64,000 nucleotides of DNA from Corythucha ciliata (lineage: Eukaryota > Arthropoda > Insecta > Hemiptera > Tingidae), in contig CM075941.1 of the NCBI GenBank assembly GCA_038030265.1, forward strand, positions 21,638,001 through 21,702,000, read 5' to 3'. Below are positions 45,501-56,800 of this stretch, piece by piece. The number at the start of each line of letters is the position of its first letter. Positions within the stretch are counted from its first letter, which is position 1. A program made the position numbers and the translations under genes. The notes under the pieces are model-generated. The model made no database searches, was not told the origin of the DNA, and saw only the letters and a list, made by a program, of their open reading frames with translations.

Positions 45501-47504
45501 AACCAAACTATGCGTGGCATTGGGGGAGGGGTGAGGGGGTAAACCTGAAATCCACGTGTGATTTAAGGTAGATTTTTTTCCCCCTTCGGGGAGAGATTAG
45601 GTCGGAAGTGAAAGTCGTCCTTGCTCAGAGGCCAAATGAGGTAAACGAACTCTTTTGAATGTTACGATTTTTTTCCAAGTTTAAAGTCGTACTCGTCAAC
45701 TTACACGGCTATTGAATGATGCTGGGAGGGGGGGAGTCACAAAAATAGAATTCGAGGTTTCAATAATTGGGTGGCTGTAAGACAATTGACCCAGTTTCTA
45801 TCACGATTTGAACGACAGTGAAAAATATGCAGATGCGACAGTTTTTTTTTTCTATTTTTATAGTACTAACGGGGCTGCGGGAGGTTTCTTCAAATCACAA
45901 ACGAGAAGCTTAAACCCTTTAATACCCAGTCCCTTTCTTTACTAATGCTTGTTTGTAACAAGGGCTTCTCTGCTCGCAGTGGATTGGTGTAGGGGTTGAA
46001 GCGTCGTAGGGGAAGGGGGGGACATTGGCCTACTTTATTGCTTATTTTCTGGAAATTTAAATTAGAAAGACAAGAAGCTCAACTTCTACAAACTTTTTGA
46101 ACTTGAAACAATTTGGTCGAAATGAGATTTTTCACGTGGAACTGTCACGCGTTAATCAACTCTTTGAATGACACTCTTGGGATCTCATTCATCACTACAC
46201 AAGTTTACGTAATCAAAGAACGTAAAACGTTCTACAATATAAAAAAAATACGATTGTTTCAATTTTACTCTTTTCTATTTTCCGGTCGAGTGATGAATCA
46301 AGGAAATGCGTCACTTGAGAGATGCCACGCCGCCACACCCACCACTACGTCTCTTGACACACCAGAATCCAACGGGTAGGTGGGGGGAGGGGGCTGAAGG
46401 GGACGCTAGGAAAACCTTGTTAACCCCTCGTCAACCCTTAAAATGAAAACTGATGCAATCTGAGCCTCGCAGGCGACGCGATGTTTCAAGGATCAGAAAC
46501 TCGTATATTGACGCGGCACCCCACCCATTGACTATATACGACGCAGTTTGTGCTAAGGGACTTCATTATTTTTGTAAATTGAGAACTTTTAAACGACGAG
46601 AAAAAAATGACTTTCCAATTCACTCAAATTACTGGGAATAATATAATTTTAAGTAACATTTTTCAAACCAAGCGATTTATCTTATCGGGGCCATTATTTC
46701 TTAGAGGGTTATAGGGCTATCTATTATTGCAGTTTTGTATTTTTTATGGTCGGCTCTAAAAATAGAATGAATTCCCCATACTAGTAATGATTAGATAAAT
46801 GTTCAAAAATCTTCAAACTAAAGGTAACAATAATTGAAAAAAAAACATGAACGGGCACGCACAAGTGGCAAATGCTGTGCCACTGTGCGTGTTCTTTTCC
46901 TCCCCCATTTAAAAGACCTCCAGTCAATGTCTCGGGTCTTGTGACCTAGTTTTTGTGAAAATACGCGTCAAGTCAAGACAAATGTTGAACAATTGTTGTT
47001 AAACGTTGGCGGTTGCCTCTTCTCAATTTAATGTACAGACAGTACAGGGAGCTATTCAGGGGCGGATTCACCGCGCCTTATACCCTTCCCAACCATACAC
47101 CGTACTTATTTCTGTAGCAATCTAGTCACAAGAGTTTCCGATGATCCGATGATGAAATATTAAAAATGGGAAAATGGTTAGTTCGAAAAAGGTTGTCCCC
47201 GTGATGCTGGCGATTTTGAGGATCGTTTTATAGCACAGCAGGTGGTTGTAGCACAAGACGATGGGCCGAAGGGCATGATTGTGCTCACCGCACCCTGCAC
47301 TTTCTATATCCGAACGACATTGTCTATATCCGAACGACATTGGCTTATTCATTAAGCGATTTTCTTGCGGGTCCTCATAATAGCAATCAAATAGTGCTTC
47401 GAAGTGTTTCTTGGGACTCCACCCCCTCATCCTGAATGACGATGTAAAATGGAGGGGGGGGGGGGCAAAAAGCAAAGAAGGTGACTGATGAAAGCTAAGA
47501 TTTG
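42526..47504. other. 5 kb with no recognised gene
   Basis: Several short frames (42756-43183, 44388-44705, 46113-46641) overlap on both strands or lack motifs. A GC-rich patch with a purine-rich flank at about 44530-44730 may be a promoter region but has no associated exon I can support. A perfect-looking short hairpin is listed separately at 46855-46891. Confidence 0.4.
46855..46891 (+). other. Short stable hairpin
   Basis: CACGCAC-A-AGTGGCA (46856-46870) pairs with TGCCACTGTGCGTG (46878-46891) with one bulged A and a 7-base loop: 14 pairs, mostly G-C. It may be a transcribed structure or a remnant of an inverted duplication. Confidence 0.4.
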
Positions 47505-47645
47505 ATAATCCCTCATTCGGTCTTTTGAAGAGCCAAAACAGTGGAGATGGTTTTTTAGGGAGTCAAACCAGCAAAACCCATTTTTCGTAGAGCCAAAAGC
47601 AGCGAAATTGATTTTGGAAAGAGCCAAATATGCGAAATTTTACTT
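47505..47645 (-). repeat. Family B units, reversed
   Basis: Units such as AGAGCCAAAACAGTGGAGAT and AGAGCCAAATATGCGAAATT, immediately upstream of the LINE at 47655. Reversed B units resume after that LINE's poly(A) tail. Confidence 0.6.
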
Positions 47646-48245
47646 TTTAGTACATATCGCCTAAACGCTTGGGATCGCCTTCTGCGAGCGGCTTCTTCTG
47701 ATCTCAATAAGATAAACGCATGGTTTTCCGAACATGGGCTGAAGTTGAACTATACCAAGACAAATTTCATGGCGTTCGCGCTCAGACCGAACGATGTCCC
47801 TGTGATCGGAAACTTGGCCGTACATTCGAACGCTTGTCAGCAATCTCACACTGTAAATTGTACGTGTCCATCCGTCAAACAAGTTGCTGAAACAAAGTAT
47901 TTGGGAATGTTGATTGATCAGAATTTAAATTGGACTGCTCATGTTAATTTCCTCAATTCTAAACTGAGGAAGGTTATACCAATGTGTTATGAAATTAGAA
48001 ATTTCCTTAACTTCAAAGCAAAAAAAATGGTCTATTATGGTCTTGTACAATCGCTAATTGTATATTGTTCCGCAATTTGGGGCTGTGCCTGGCCGACAAC
48101 CCTCAAAACAATTGAAGTTTCACAGAAAACGCTAATTAAAATCCTCTGGAGAAAGCCTCGGCGATACCATTCTGAAAAACTTTTCAAGGAAATCAATGTG
48201 CTTTCTTCCAATGATTTAATTGATAAAATTTCAATAATTCAAGTT

Positions 48246-48340
48246 ATTAATATTATCAGTTTTTAAGCCATAATACTTGATAAATGTTATATTTTTAGGG
48301 TTTTGGCTTTTTTCTTCTTCTACTTCTTCGTTTTTTTTTG

Positions 48341-48387
<47 letters not shown>

Positions 48388-48493
48388 CAAAAAAGTTCTC
48401 TGACGATGCCTTCAGCACAAGAAGGCGAAAGCTCAGGAAACGAAGAAGTAGAAGAAGAAAAAAGCCAAAACCCTAAAAATATAACATTTATCA
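48246..48493. mobile_element. Foldback insertion with 13-bp TSD in a LINE
   Basis: AATAATTCAAGTT is duplicated at 48233-48245 and 48494-48506; removing one copy plus the insert restores the LINE reading frame. Inside are perfect 54-bp inverted arms (48277-48330 and 48441-48494), a T16/A29 homopolymer junction (48341-48385) and a hammerhead-like motif in the loop. About 31 unpaired bases lie beside the left TSD only, as at 6683-7023. Confidence 0.7.
48396..48438 (+). ncRNA. Putative hammerhead ribozyme in the foldback loop
   Basis: Stem I TTCT (48396-48399) pairs with AGGA (48435-48438), with one G-T. The core CTGACGA is at 48400-48406, then a bulged T. Stem II GCCTT/AAGGC (48408-48412 and 48422-48426) has a 9-base loop. 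GAA is at 48427-48429, stem III is the self-complementary AGCT (48430-48433), and position 17 is C at 48434. Same arrangement as 21717-21755 with an unrelated stem II sequence, so the base pairing rather than the sequence is what is kept. Confidence 0.5.
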
Positions 48494-49018
48494 AATAATT
48501 CAAGTTTTTAAAATGAAAAAAAATATTAGTAAGTTTGAAATAATTGATGGACCTACGCGATCTTCAAACAAAATGCTACTAAAACTGCCTTTCAAAAACA
48601 CTTCTACCTGCCAAAAATCCCTAGATTATAGAGGAGTTAAATTGTTAAATGAGATACCAGAAAATATAAGAAAAATAACCGAACTGTCAAAATTTGAGAG
48701 TGCCTTAAAAATTTACTTTGCGACTAGAATGAACCTATAATTTATGATGTTATGTTTATATAAGTAATGTAATGTTTTAATTTATTCATTTCTATTTTTT
48801 GTGTTTTATAGCGCAAATATCTCTCTCTCACTCTTTTTCTCTCTCTTGCATTTTGATGTGCTTTAGGTCTTGTGTTTAACTCATCACCCCTTGCGCGAGT
48901 ATTAAGCTCTTTGGGGGTGATTAGCGTTAAGAAGAATAACAATTTATTTTTTTTTGTTTTATTTTATTTTTTATTATATTTTTTTTTATTTCCCTGTAAC
49001 ATGTTTCTTTAATTTCTA

Positions 49019-49024
49019 AATAAA
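49019..49024 (+). promoter_or_regulatory. LINE poly(A) signal AATAAA
   Basis: Sits 8 bases before the 22-base A tail of the LINE ending at 49054. Confidence 0.6.
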
Positions 49025-49074
49025 CGCCATTCAAAAAAAAAAAAAAAAAAAAAATATCATTTCAAAAATGTCCT

Positions 49075-49540
49075 TTTGGCCTCTCGCCTTGATGGTGGCA
49101 CATTTTAAAAGCCAGCAGGCCCGCGAAAATGGTTGCTTGAAGGTCAAAACCCCACAAATTACCAAACTTTTGATTACCCAAACCCGCAAAACTAATTTTT
49201 GAGGATGAAACACGGAAAATTGTTTTTTCAGTGAATTATAACCACGCTAGAATGGTTTTGTGGGTGTTCCGATTGCCCCGCATGAAGAATGGTGGAAATT
49301 AGTTTTATTCAGAGCGAGAATGATTTTTCTACAGCTAAACCAGCGAAGAGGCAAACCCATGACACTGTTTTTTTATTGAACCCAATTACCTGCGAAATTG
49401 GCTATTTGAGTGAGTCAATCCGAATCCGATGAGTTTTGATTTTGTGAAGAGCCGTACCAACAAAATGGGGTTTTCAACTACGGAATAGGTTTATTGAATA
49501 GGTACACTGGTGAAATTGCTTATATTCAGAGCATTCTGTC
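49075..49540 (-). repeat. Family B repeat array, reversed
   Basis: Units with CGAAAATGG, GCGAAATTGGC and GGGTTTTC spaced about 30-45 bases. It continues the array interrupted by the LINE at 47655-49054. Confidence 0.6.
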
Positions 49541-49749
49541 CCCCTCCCTCAGTCCCAATACACCATATTCGGCTTTATAACAGCAAATTTATTCCATGCG
49601 GAAGGAAATAACTTCATCGCAATACAATTGACTTTTGCCCCAGAAATATTTGCCCTCTATGGGCGTAACCAGAAGGAGGCCGCAGCCAGAAAGCGCAGAC
49701 TTATACTGGGGCAGCTGTCCATCCCGCAGTTAACATCAAAAAGACAAAA

Positions 49750-50840
49750 TCCAGCAGGGATTGCCACATTTTGTTCCCGTCAAACATTTTCGCAGGTCTG
49801 GCTCAGCCATAAACCAATTTCTCGGATTTCACTCATTCAAACATCATAATTTGGCGGTTTTTACCCTTCTAAGCAGTGGCGTAGGAACGGGGGGGTACAG
49901 GGGCCAAATGAACCCCCCCAATTCTGTTGGGGGGGTACACCCTATGTATTTGTACCCCCCCGATTTCAGGACTTTTTTTATACCTTCAAATGAAGTACCG
50001 TACATTATTATTGTTTTCCTTTTCATTTCAGTACCTACCTACATTATAATATTATCATATTCGAGAAATTTGCTCCCAATATTCCCTTGTTCAGCAAATT
50101 TCGCATATCTCGCTGAGCTTTAAGGACCGTAATGAATTGTTCGCGCAAGACGGAGGAGCTGTAAGTAGGAAAGAAGGGGTAAGCAGTGAAGGGGTGAGTA
50201 AAGTTTGTAGGGTTCTGCTCCTGTGTGGAATTTATGGGTGGGGGAAGGTCCTTGCCTTTCTTTACTATGCAGGGTTGTAGAATTTCAGAATCCGTGGGTC
50301 GAGGGGGGGGGGAATATGACCCCCGCCTAGGCCCGTCACTGAATCCTTGTACCCCCCGAAAATGGAACGTTCCTACGCCACTGCTTCTAAGAAAACAATT
50401 TCTCATGTTTCCATAACTAAATTTCACATCAACTTTTCTGATTTTGTTGCCCCCAAAAAAAAACAACTTTCCCGGATCTGGCTCACTGAAAAACAAGGTT
50501 CTTGGATTTCGCTCTCTAAAAAACCAATTTTGCGGGTTTTCCCCAACAACAAAACATTTATACGCGTCGGGCTCACTACAAAATCAATTTCGAGGATTTT
50601 CGTTGCTATCAAACAACCGCGTTGTGTGATGCCCCACTTCAGAGACCGATTTCGTTGATTTTTCGCACTCAAAAACCATTTTCGCACGTTCGACTCACTA
50701 GAAAGTCAATAAACTCGGTAATAACCAATTTCGCGGATTAGTCGCAGTAAAAAACGTGTTCGCGGGTACGGCTCACTAAAACACACTTTTGCGAGTTCCA
50801 AATCGCTATTAAACCGTTTTGGCGGCTCTAGCTCATAAAT
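49750..50840 (+). repeat. Family B repeat array interrupted by a hAT element
   Basis: Plus-orientation B units before 49866 and after 50384 (CACTGAAAAACAAGG, CCAATTTTGCGGGTTTTCCC). The hAT element 49874-50383 inserted into the array. A poly(A) run of about 28 follows at 50844-50872. Confidence 0.65.
49874..50383. mobile_element. Non-autonomous hAT transposon, 510 bp
   Basis: Perfect 16-bp terminal inverted repeats CAGTGGCGTAGGAACG (49874-49889; reverse complement 50368-50383) and a perfect 8-bp target duplication CTTCTAAG (49866-49873 and 50384-50391). The CAGTGGCGTA terminus and 8-bp duplication are diagnostic of the hAT superfamily. No transposase frame. Intact ends suggest recent insertion. 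Confidence 0.85.
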
Positions 50841-50874
50841 AAAATGAAAAAAAAAAAAAAAAAAAAAAAAAAAC

Positions 50875-51160
50875 TGGAAATGCAGTTTTGTGGTGATGCC
50901 TCATTGAAAAACAAATTTCACGGATTTTGCATACCAGAACGCCAATGTTGTGGGTTTCCCTCGCTAAAAACAATCTTCACGAGCTCATCAAAACCCCAAT
51001 TTGGGGGGTTTTGGCTTGCTGCAAATCCCAATTTCACAGGGTTGCCTCTTTCAAAAACTTTACAATTACTTGGATTTTGCCCACTTTTAAAAACCATTTT
51101 CACGATTCTGGTTCGCTACAACGCCAATCTCGTGGTTTTCACTCGCTATAGAGAATAAGA
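50875..51160 (+). repeat. Family B repeat array
   Basis: Clear period near 30: ACAAATTTCACGGATTTTGC, CCAATGTTGTGGGTTTCCC and CCAATTTCACAGGGTTGCC follow in order. Open frames on both strands are by-products. Confidence 0.7.
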
Positions 51161-53329
51161 TGATAAGCTGTTTACGTCGAAATCGACGAGGGTTGAGAGG
51201 TTATGGCAGATGATGCGTGGTGCATCGTATCAGGATGGCCTCATAATGACACAAAAGACCCCGCAAGGACTTGGAAGGGGCCCTGACACATTGATGGACG
51301 TCAGAGATGGCCGAGGTGGAGACGGGATGGCACAAACATGTGTGTTGGTATGCCCTTGGGCTCGGAAGTGAGTGGCTGGACGCTGGAAGCCTGAAAATGC
51401 TAACAATAAGATGGAGTCATACATATAAACGCGGGATCTAAAGGTTTGTGTGAATGGAGGCCCTATGCGGGGTCGTCGGGTAAAAGTTGCGGTGTAGCCT
51501 TCGTGCATAAGTCTGGGATCCTCACAGTCCGCATAGGACGAGACCCCAAATGGACACTATCATCAGGACGCTGCTTTCCGAAGCAACAGTGTTTTGAGAG
51601 GAGGGGGGTACCCGAAGTGAATTCAAAATCATTCGTTAGTAGCGAATAAAAATATTATACGTAATATTACCGGATAGTGAGGTCCGTTTGTACAGGTTCA
51701 TGGGGGAGGCGTGGCTGGCATCAAATTAAAGGCGAGTGGGAATTTAGAATATCGAAGGTCATCGAAGTCTCGTTACATTCCATAGGAACTTCACCCAACA
51801 TTTATTTACTAACGTTTGTAATTAAACAACAATCCCGCAATTTTAAAACCCAGAATTTCGTTACAATAATAATGCACGCCCTCAGAAAGGGTCACAAAAT
51901 AAAGTACAGAGTTCGTGGGATGTCCTGTCAAGCAGTCACGACGCTCCGGACGTCACGCTCAAAGAGAATTTTTGGCACCAGTATTTTCGCGCGTGTTTAA
52001 TTGTTTTGCTTACTGACGATGAGGGGTGGGTGAGAGAGTTGTGATGACCGGGCGATGCAGATTGGAGAGGGGGGTTCCCCAAGGAAAGTCGAGGTTGTTA
52101 CAGAAATAAAAGCGAAAAACACAAAATGCGACGGGGAAAAATAGTAGCGCCCAACTTCAACAGGGTATACAACTGTATTATGTATATCTGATGGATGGGT
52201 GGGGATGGAAGGAGGCATCCTAGTTCTGTGTTTTTAAATCGAATCACTGCACATATTTTACACTCACTAGCGTTGATCAGCCGCTAGTGTAAACTGTACG
52301 TCATCCGCAACTTGACATTCATAATTTATTTACTCTGAATACTTGGAAGCGCCCCCTCCCCCTTCTCACCATCAACGACCCTGCCGGTTTAACATTGAGG
52401 AAAACATTGAGGGAAACAATTTTTTCCCCCACTGCATAAAATTGCTCTTCTAATAATACTTGAGGTCCGGTGAGGTTGTAATTTTAAAAATAAAATAAAT
52501 TTCTGGGCCAAACTATAAGGAACTTGAAGGAATTTATAAAGAAAACACTCATAATGGGATACTTGTGTAGTGACCCATCCTGTCACTAACTTTTTTCGTA
52601 TACTTACTAAATCTTAATACTAAAATGAACCCCCTAGGTCTAGCTTCGACCTTTGTCGAAGCTAAGACTTACAATTTTAAACAGGCGGAAAGTAATGTAA
52701 AAAATTCTTGTTAACAGTTGCGTTTTAACTGAAATAGGATTATTCTGGTTTTAACAGGAATTTTTGTTCAATATTTTATGAACCTTTTGACCTTTAATGG
52801 AAGATATAGTCGTGTTTTTTTCGTCCACGACACAAATTGATTAATTAATTTTAGTGCATGTGTCTGTGTCTGTTAATGTTTTAACGGGTGGGTGATGGTG
52901 ATGGAACGGTTTAATCCAGTCAATTCGTGAAAACCGAGTAAACGTTATCGAGAGGTTTTAAACCCGCAAATTTTTGTCTCCATTGTTTACAAACAATTGA
53001 ATTCGAGATAAGGAGGCTCAAAATGAGAAGCCTCGCGAATCCGGCGAGAGGCTATGAGGCACGACAGGCGACTGTGTAATGCAGGCATTCCCCACTTAAC
53101 CGAATATTTCTGGGATTTGATGTTGAGTGCATTTTATAGTCGAATGAAGGACGTGGAAAACGCCCAAAATGGAGCCGTTTGTTAACAGTTGTTAACATCA
53201 CCTTCCCTTTTAAAAGAGGGACTTAATAAACAAAAAACAGGTCCGTGATGATGTGGGGAATTTACGGCAAGAAACTGAAAATTTGGCTCCACAATCACAA
53301 CTAGCCCCCTCCCCCATATATGTCTCTAT
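51161..53329. other. No gene recognised
   Basis: Short frames without motifs. A 13-bp-stem hairpin (GTCTAGCTTCGAC / GTCGAAGCTAAGAC) is at 52638-52668. Confidence 0.4.
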
Positions 53330-53840
53330 TTTAACTGTGGACTTTCCCCAAGACCAGAAGATTGGTGTTTCTTCTGAATTTTAGCAATTAAAAGGGCCTC
53401 AATGGGCGTTTTTTTTCTCAATTTTAGTCAATAATTTTCATCAAGGCAAGGAATCGTCAATCAGCGCATTTTCTCAAATTCAGCCAGGAATCAGCGTTTT
53501 TCGGTCACGAATATTATCACTTTTTTTTTACTTTTAGCAGCAGAATTTTTCCTATAGAGCAGCGCATTATAGCGCACCTTCTCATTTTCTCAATTTCAGC
53601 AGGCTAGATACTTACAGTCCTACAGAAATTGGGAATCTGCGTATTTCCTCTTTTTTGGCGCGATTAAGTTGCCTACATAATCCATGAATTTAGTCATTTT
53701 CTAAATTTCACCAAGTGAACTTTCAGCAATAGATTTCAAAATAACAAATAACGCTTTTGCTCGATTATACCGGCGAAGTTACCTCCGGATACCAAAATTG
53801 TTGTTTTTTTTCCCCCTTAATTTTAGCGTCAAAATGAGGG
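53330..53840 (-). repeat. Family A repeat array, reversed
   Basis: Units such as TTTCTCAATTTTAGTCAAT and TTCTCAATTTCAGCAGGC, ending near 53830 (CCTTAATTTTAGCGTCAAAA). Confidence 0.6.
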
Positions 53841-56800
53841 CCTTGTGGCGTGTGTGTGCAGTGGAACGTTAGTGTGGCAACTCTATTGCGACATCATAAT
53901 TCGTGTAGAATGCCGAGTAAATAATAGGGCCATCCTCCTGTTTAACGTGTAGTGACCCGCTCTCCGTTCTCTCTAGTTGGAGAAATTTATTTCTCCCACT
54001 ATACCTTACCTGTTCGGCATTCTAAGCGCTGCCGTTGTATCAAAGTTATCGTCCCGGTATATAGTCCGCACGCTTGCACTTGCAGAATCACGCGAATGGA
54101 TCATGCGGATTCGATTAAAAATAAACGGTCGACAAACAGTTCAGACGTTTATTATGGTTTTTTAAAAATATTTATGGCCGTATTCAGAGACCGCCTTAAA
54201 GTGCTTCAAAAACAGGTGATGCATTTTAATAAACCGTATTCTCTTTGCACAATTTAAGTTAAGGCTCCGGTAAGGAAGATTTCTGAAAACGGCCATTAGA
54301 GTTCTTTTAAAAAACGTTTTTTCACGGCGCATTAATTTTTAGTTTTTCTTTATTCGTCCTCTCCTGCCTGGGATTATTACAACAACAAAAATCGTGGCTT
54401 TTTAAATTTTCTGGCACGACTTTCGCTGCCTGTTAAATTCTTTGCCAGTGCGGGGTTCTCCAACTGTTTGTATAGAACGCACAATTTTTGGCGACACCCT
54501 CTTATAATAGAGAGCACTGCGCCATGACGTCCAAGCACCTTTTACGAGGTGTGTTTCCGTGGAGAGTGGCCAAATGGACAAACCTCTCCCCCCTCCATTA
54601 TCATCAGTTAAATTGCTCGTAAAGTGGTCGCTACATAACAACCTTTAGTTTATATACCTTACTTTTTTTTTTTTAAGTGTTATTATATGTCTTGGGAGGA
54701 CTATAACGCTTTGAAAAACAATCTCCTGTAGCACTGATTCATAATCCCCACCCTCTCACAACTAATCTCCAATAATCTATTTATTTATTGCTTCCTCTTA
54801 GCTAATAAATCCGTGTAAATGGGGTCAAATCTCACGCCTACCTGTCCTTCTAATTTTGTACACTCCTCCTGCAATCATCACTACGTTTTATTATTCACTT
54901 TAATTTGTTTAAACGGTTCCTTAATCAATCAAATAGTAATAGTACAGTGAAGAGGCTGCTGCTAATACTGAGTAGGAATGGAGAGGGGTGTATTGATTCA
55001 ACTGGCGCCAACGTCGACCAGCATTTCCCGGATAGAAAATGAAATTACCTCGTCGTTGGTCTAATAAAATTACTTAATGGCGGGGAGGGTGGGAGAGTTA
55101 AAAAACAATAAGTAGGATTGAAGTCTCTGGTATTTGCGAATTTTATTTCTCTTATTTTCTGATTAAGCTGGGAAAATTAAATTAACGGAAATTACGTTCA
55201 AAGGGGAGGGGGGTGACAATAAAGTGCATCAAAAGAAAGTAAATCAACTTCAATGAACTTATGCAATTCGTGGGGACGTGGATGGAGGGAAGGGGTGGAG
55301 TTACACCGCGAAAGGAATAAAATGAAAGGTAAAAGGAAAGGAGAGACGTCTTTCCCGATTCCCCCTCACCCTCCTGTCCCTTTCAAAGAGCTACAAGCTC
55401 CGCCCAGAAAGTCCAGTGGAAATTTCCATTGAAACTTCAACTCGCCCGACTCGGCACTCGGCGGTGTAGAGAGAGCCGACGAGTGGGGCCAGTGACACAG
55501 TTGGAAGCGGGGGATTCGCCGACCCCGCCGACCCACCACTCCGCACCCACTCCAGCCATTCAATATTTTCGGCCTTTTATAAACTTGAAAAATGACAAGA
55601 ATACAGTGCTCTATTATAATCGTTGTGATGCTATTTTTGTTTGAAAGTTCAAGAGTGTTTCATTTGACATGAATTGGAGAGAAAAAAAGGTTGAACAAGT
55701 GGGTATAGGTTTGGGTGAGTCGGAAAGAATTTTCCTGAAAAAAATAGCGTATTGTACCCTCAAAGAAGGGTAAAAGAAAAATTAAGTGTTTTTCATGGCC
55801 CCGAAAATCGTTTTTCTTGCCGTGATGCGCGAGGCTTTCAGATTATAACGTTGTCTGATTTCTTGAAATACAATTCGATCAAAATGATCGAAAGTGAACG
55901 TTTTCTCGGCTACGCCGGAGATTGGCAGTTTCCAGAAATGATTCAAAGTCGTTTCTGAAAAATGCCAGGAGTTGAGGATATACCCACTCCAAGCAAGACA
56001 CGACGGGCAAAGCTGGAACTGCAGAACTTAAAACGCCTGGCCTTTTTACCTCTCCCTTCCTGTTGCCCAGGAAATTAATTTTCCTCTCTCTCTTTAATTC
56101 TTTTAATTATGTAATTTTGACACGTTTTCAATTAGGAATTTCTCTATTTTAGGACAATGAGAGGATTTTCAAGGAATGTTCCCCGCCTCAGAGAGTAGCT
56201 CGTTTAGAGGTATTTCGCACAAAAATAGTTGACTGACGGCGGCGGACTACGTCAACTATTTAGTCTTGCAATTCAATCTCACCCCCGCCCCAACGACATA
56301 CAAATGCTTAAACAACTTGTTTTCTTTCTTTTTTACGCTCAGCATTAGTGTGTTGCCAACATACAATAGCCAGAACATGGTTGACCTTTTTTAATAAAAA
56401 AAACCATTAAATCAGCGGTTTTAGATGCATGGTCGGAAGTTTAACATATGTTATCGACGTAAACCCTGTCATTTCGTATTTTTTGTGTACAGTTTCTCTG
56501 TTTCTATGGCCTTACCCATCCTGGGGGTCAACCATGAGCTAGCGTAAAAATACCGTCAAAACGCGGTATCTATGGCGTTATAACATTATTTGTGATAAAG
56601 CGTCCTTAGTTACCGCTTGCGTTAATTTTTTAACGCTAGCTCATGGTTGACCCCTCGGAATTTAGAAAATAACAAATAATACAAGGTATAAAATTTTTCA
56701 TGAATACCCCTAATGAAATATGAAAAAAGTGTAATCCTAAAAATTGTGAATATTTTTTCAACTAATTTTACGAAAAAATGCGAATAACAGGAGTTTTACA

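Larger units (their letters stand above)
47655..49054 (+). pseudogene. 5'-truncated LINE with poly(A) tail
   Basis: An open frame from about 47661 encodes the C-terminal part of a LINE reverse transcriptase: LLRAASSDLNKINAWFSEHG, TKYLGMLIDQNLNWTAHV, SLIVYCSAIWG and LWRKPRRYHSEKLFKEINVL. It is split by the 48246-48493 insertion, continues from 48507 (DYRGVKLLNEIPENIRK) and stops at 48738-48740. AATAAA at 49019-49024 and 22 A at 49033-49054 mark the 3' end. Reversed family B repeats flank it on both sides. CR1/L2- or jockey-like; the exact clade is uncertain. Confidence 0.78.

Noticed and set aside
46298..46378. Possible first coding exon (ATG at 46290s to a GG|GTAGGT donor)
   Set aside because: A donor exists but no downstream exon with compatible phase was recognised and the peptide has no motif.
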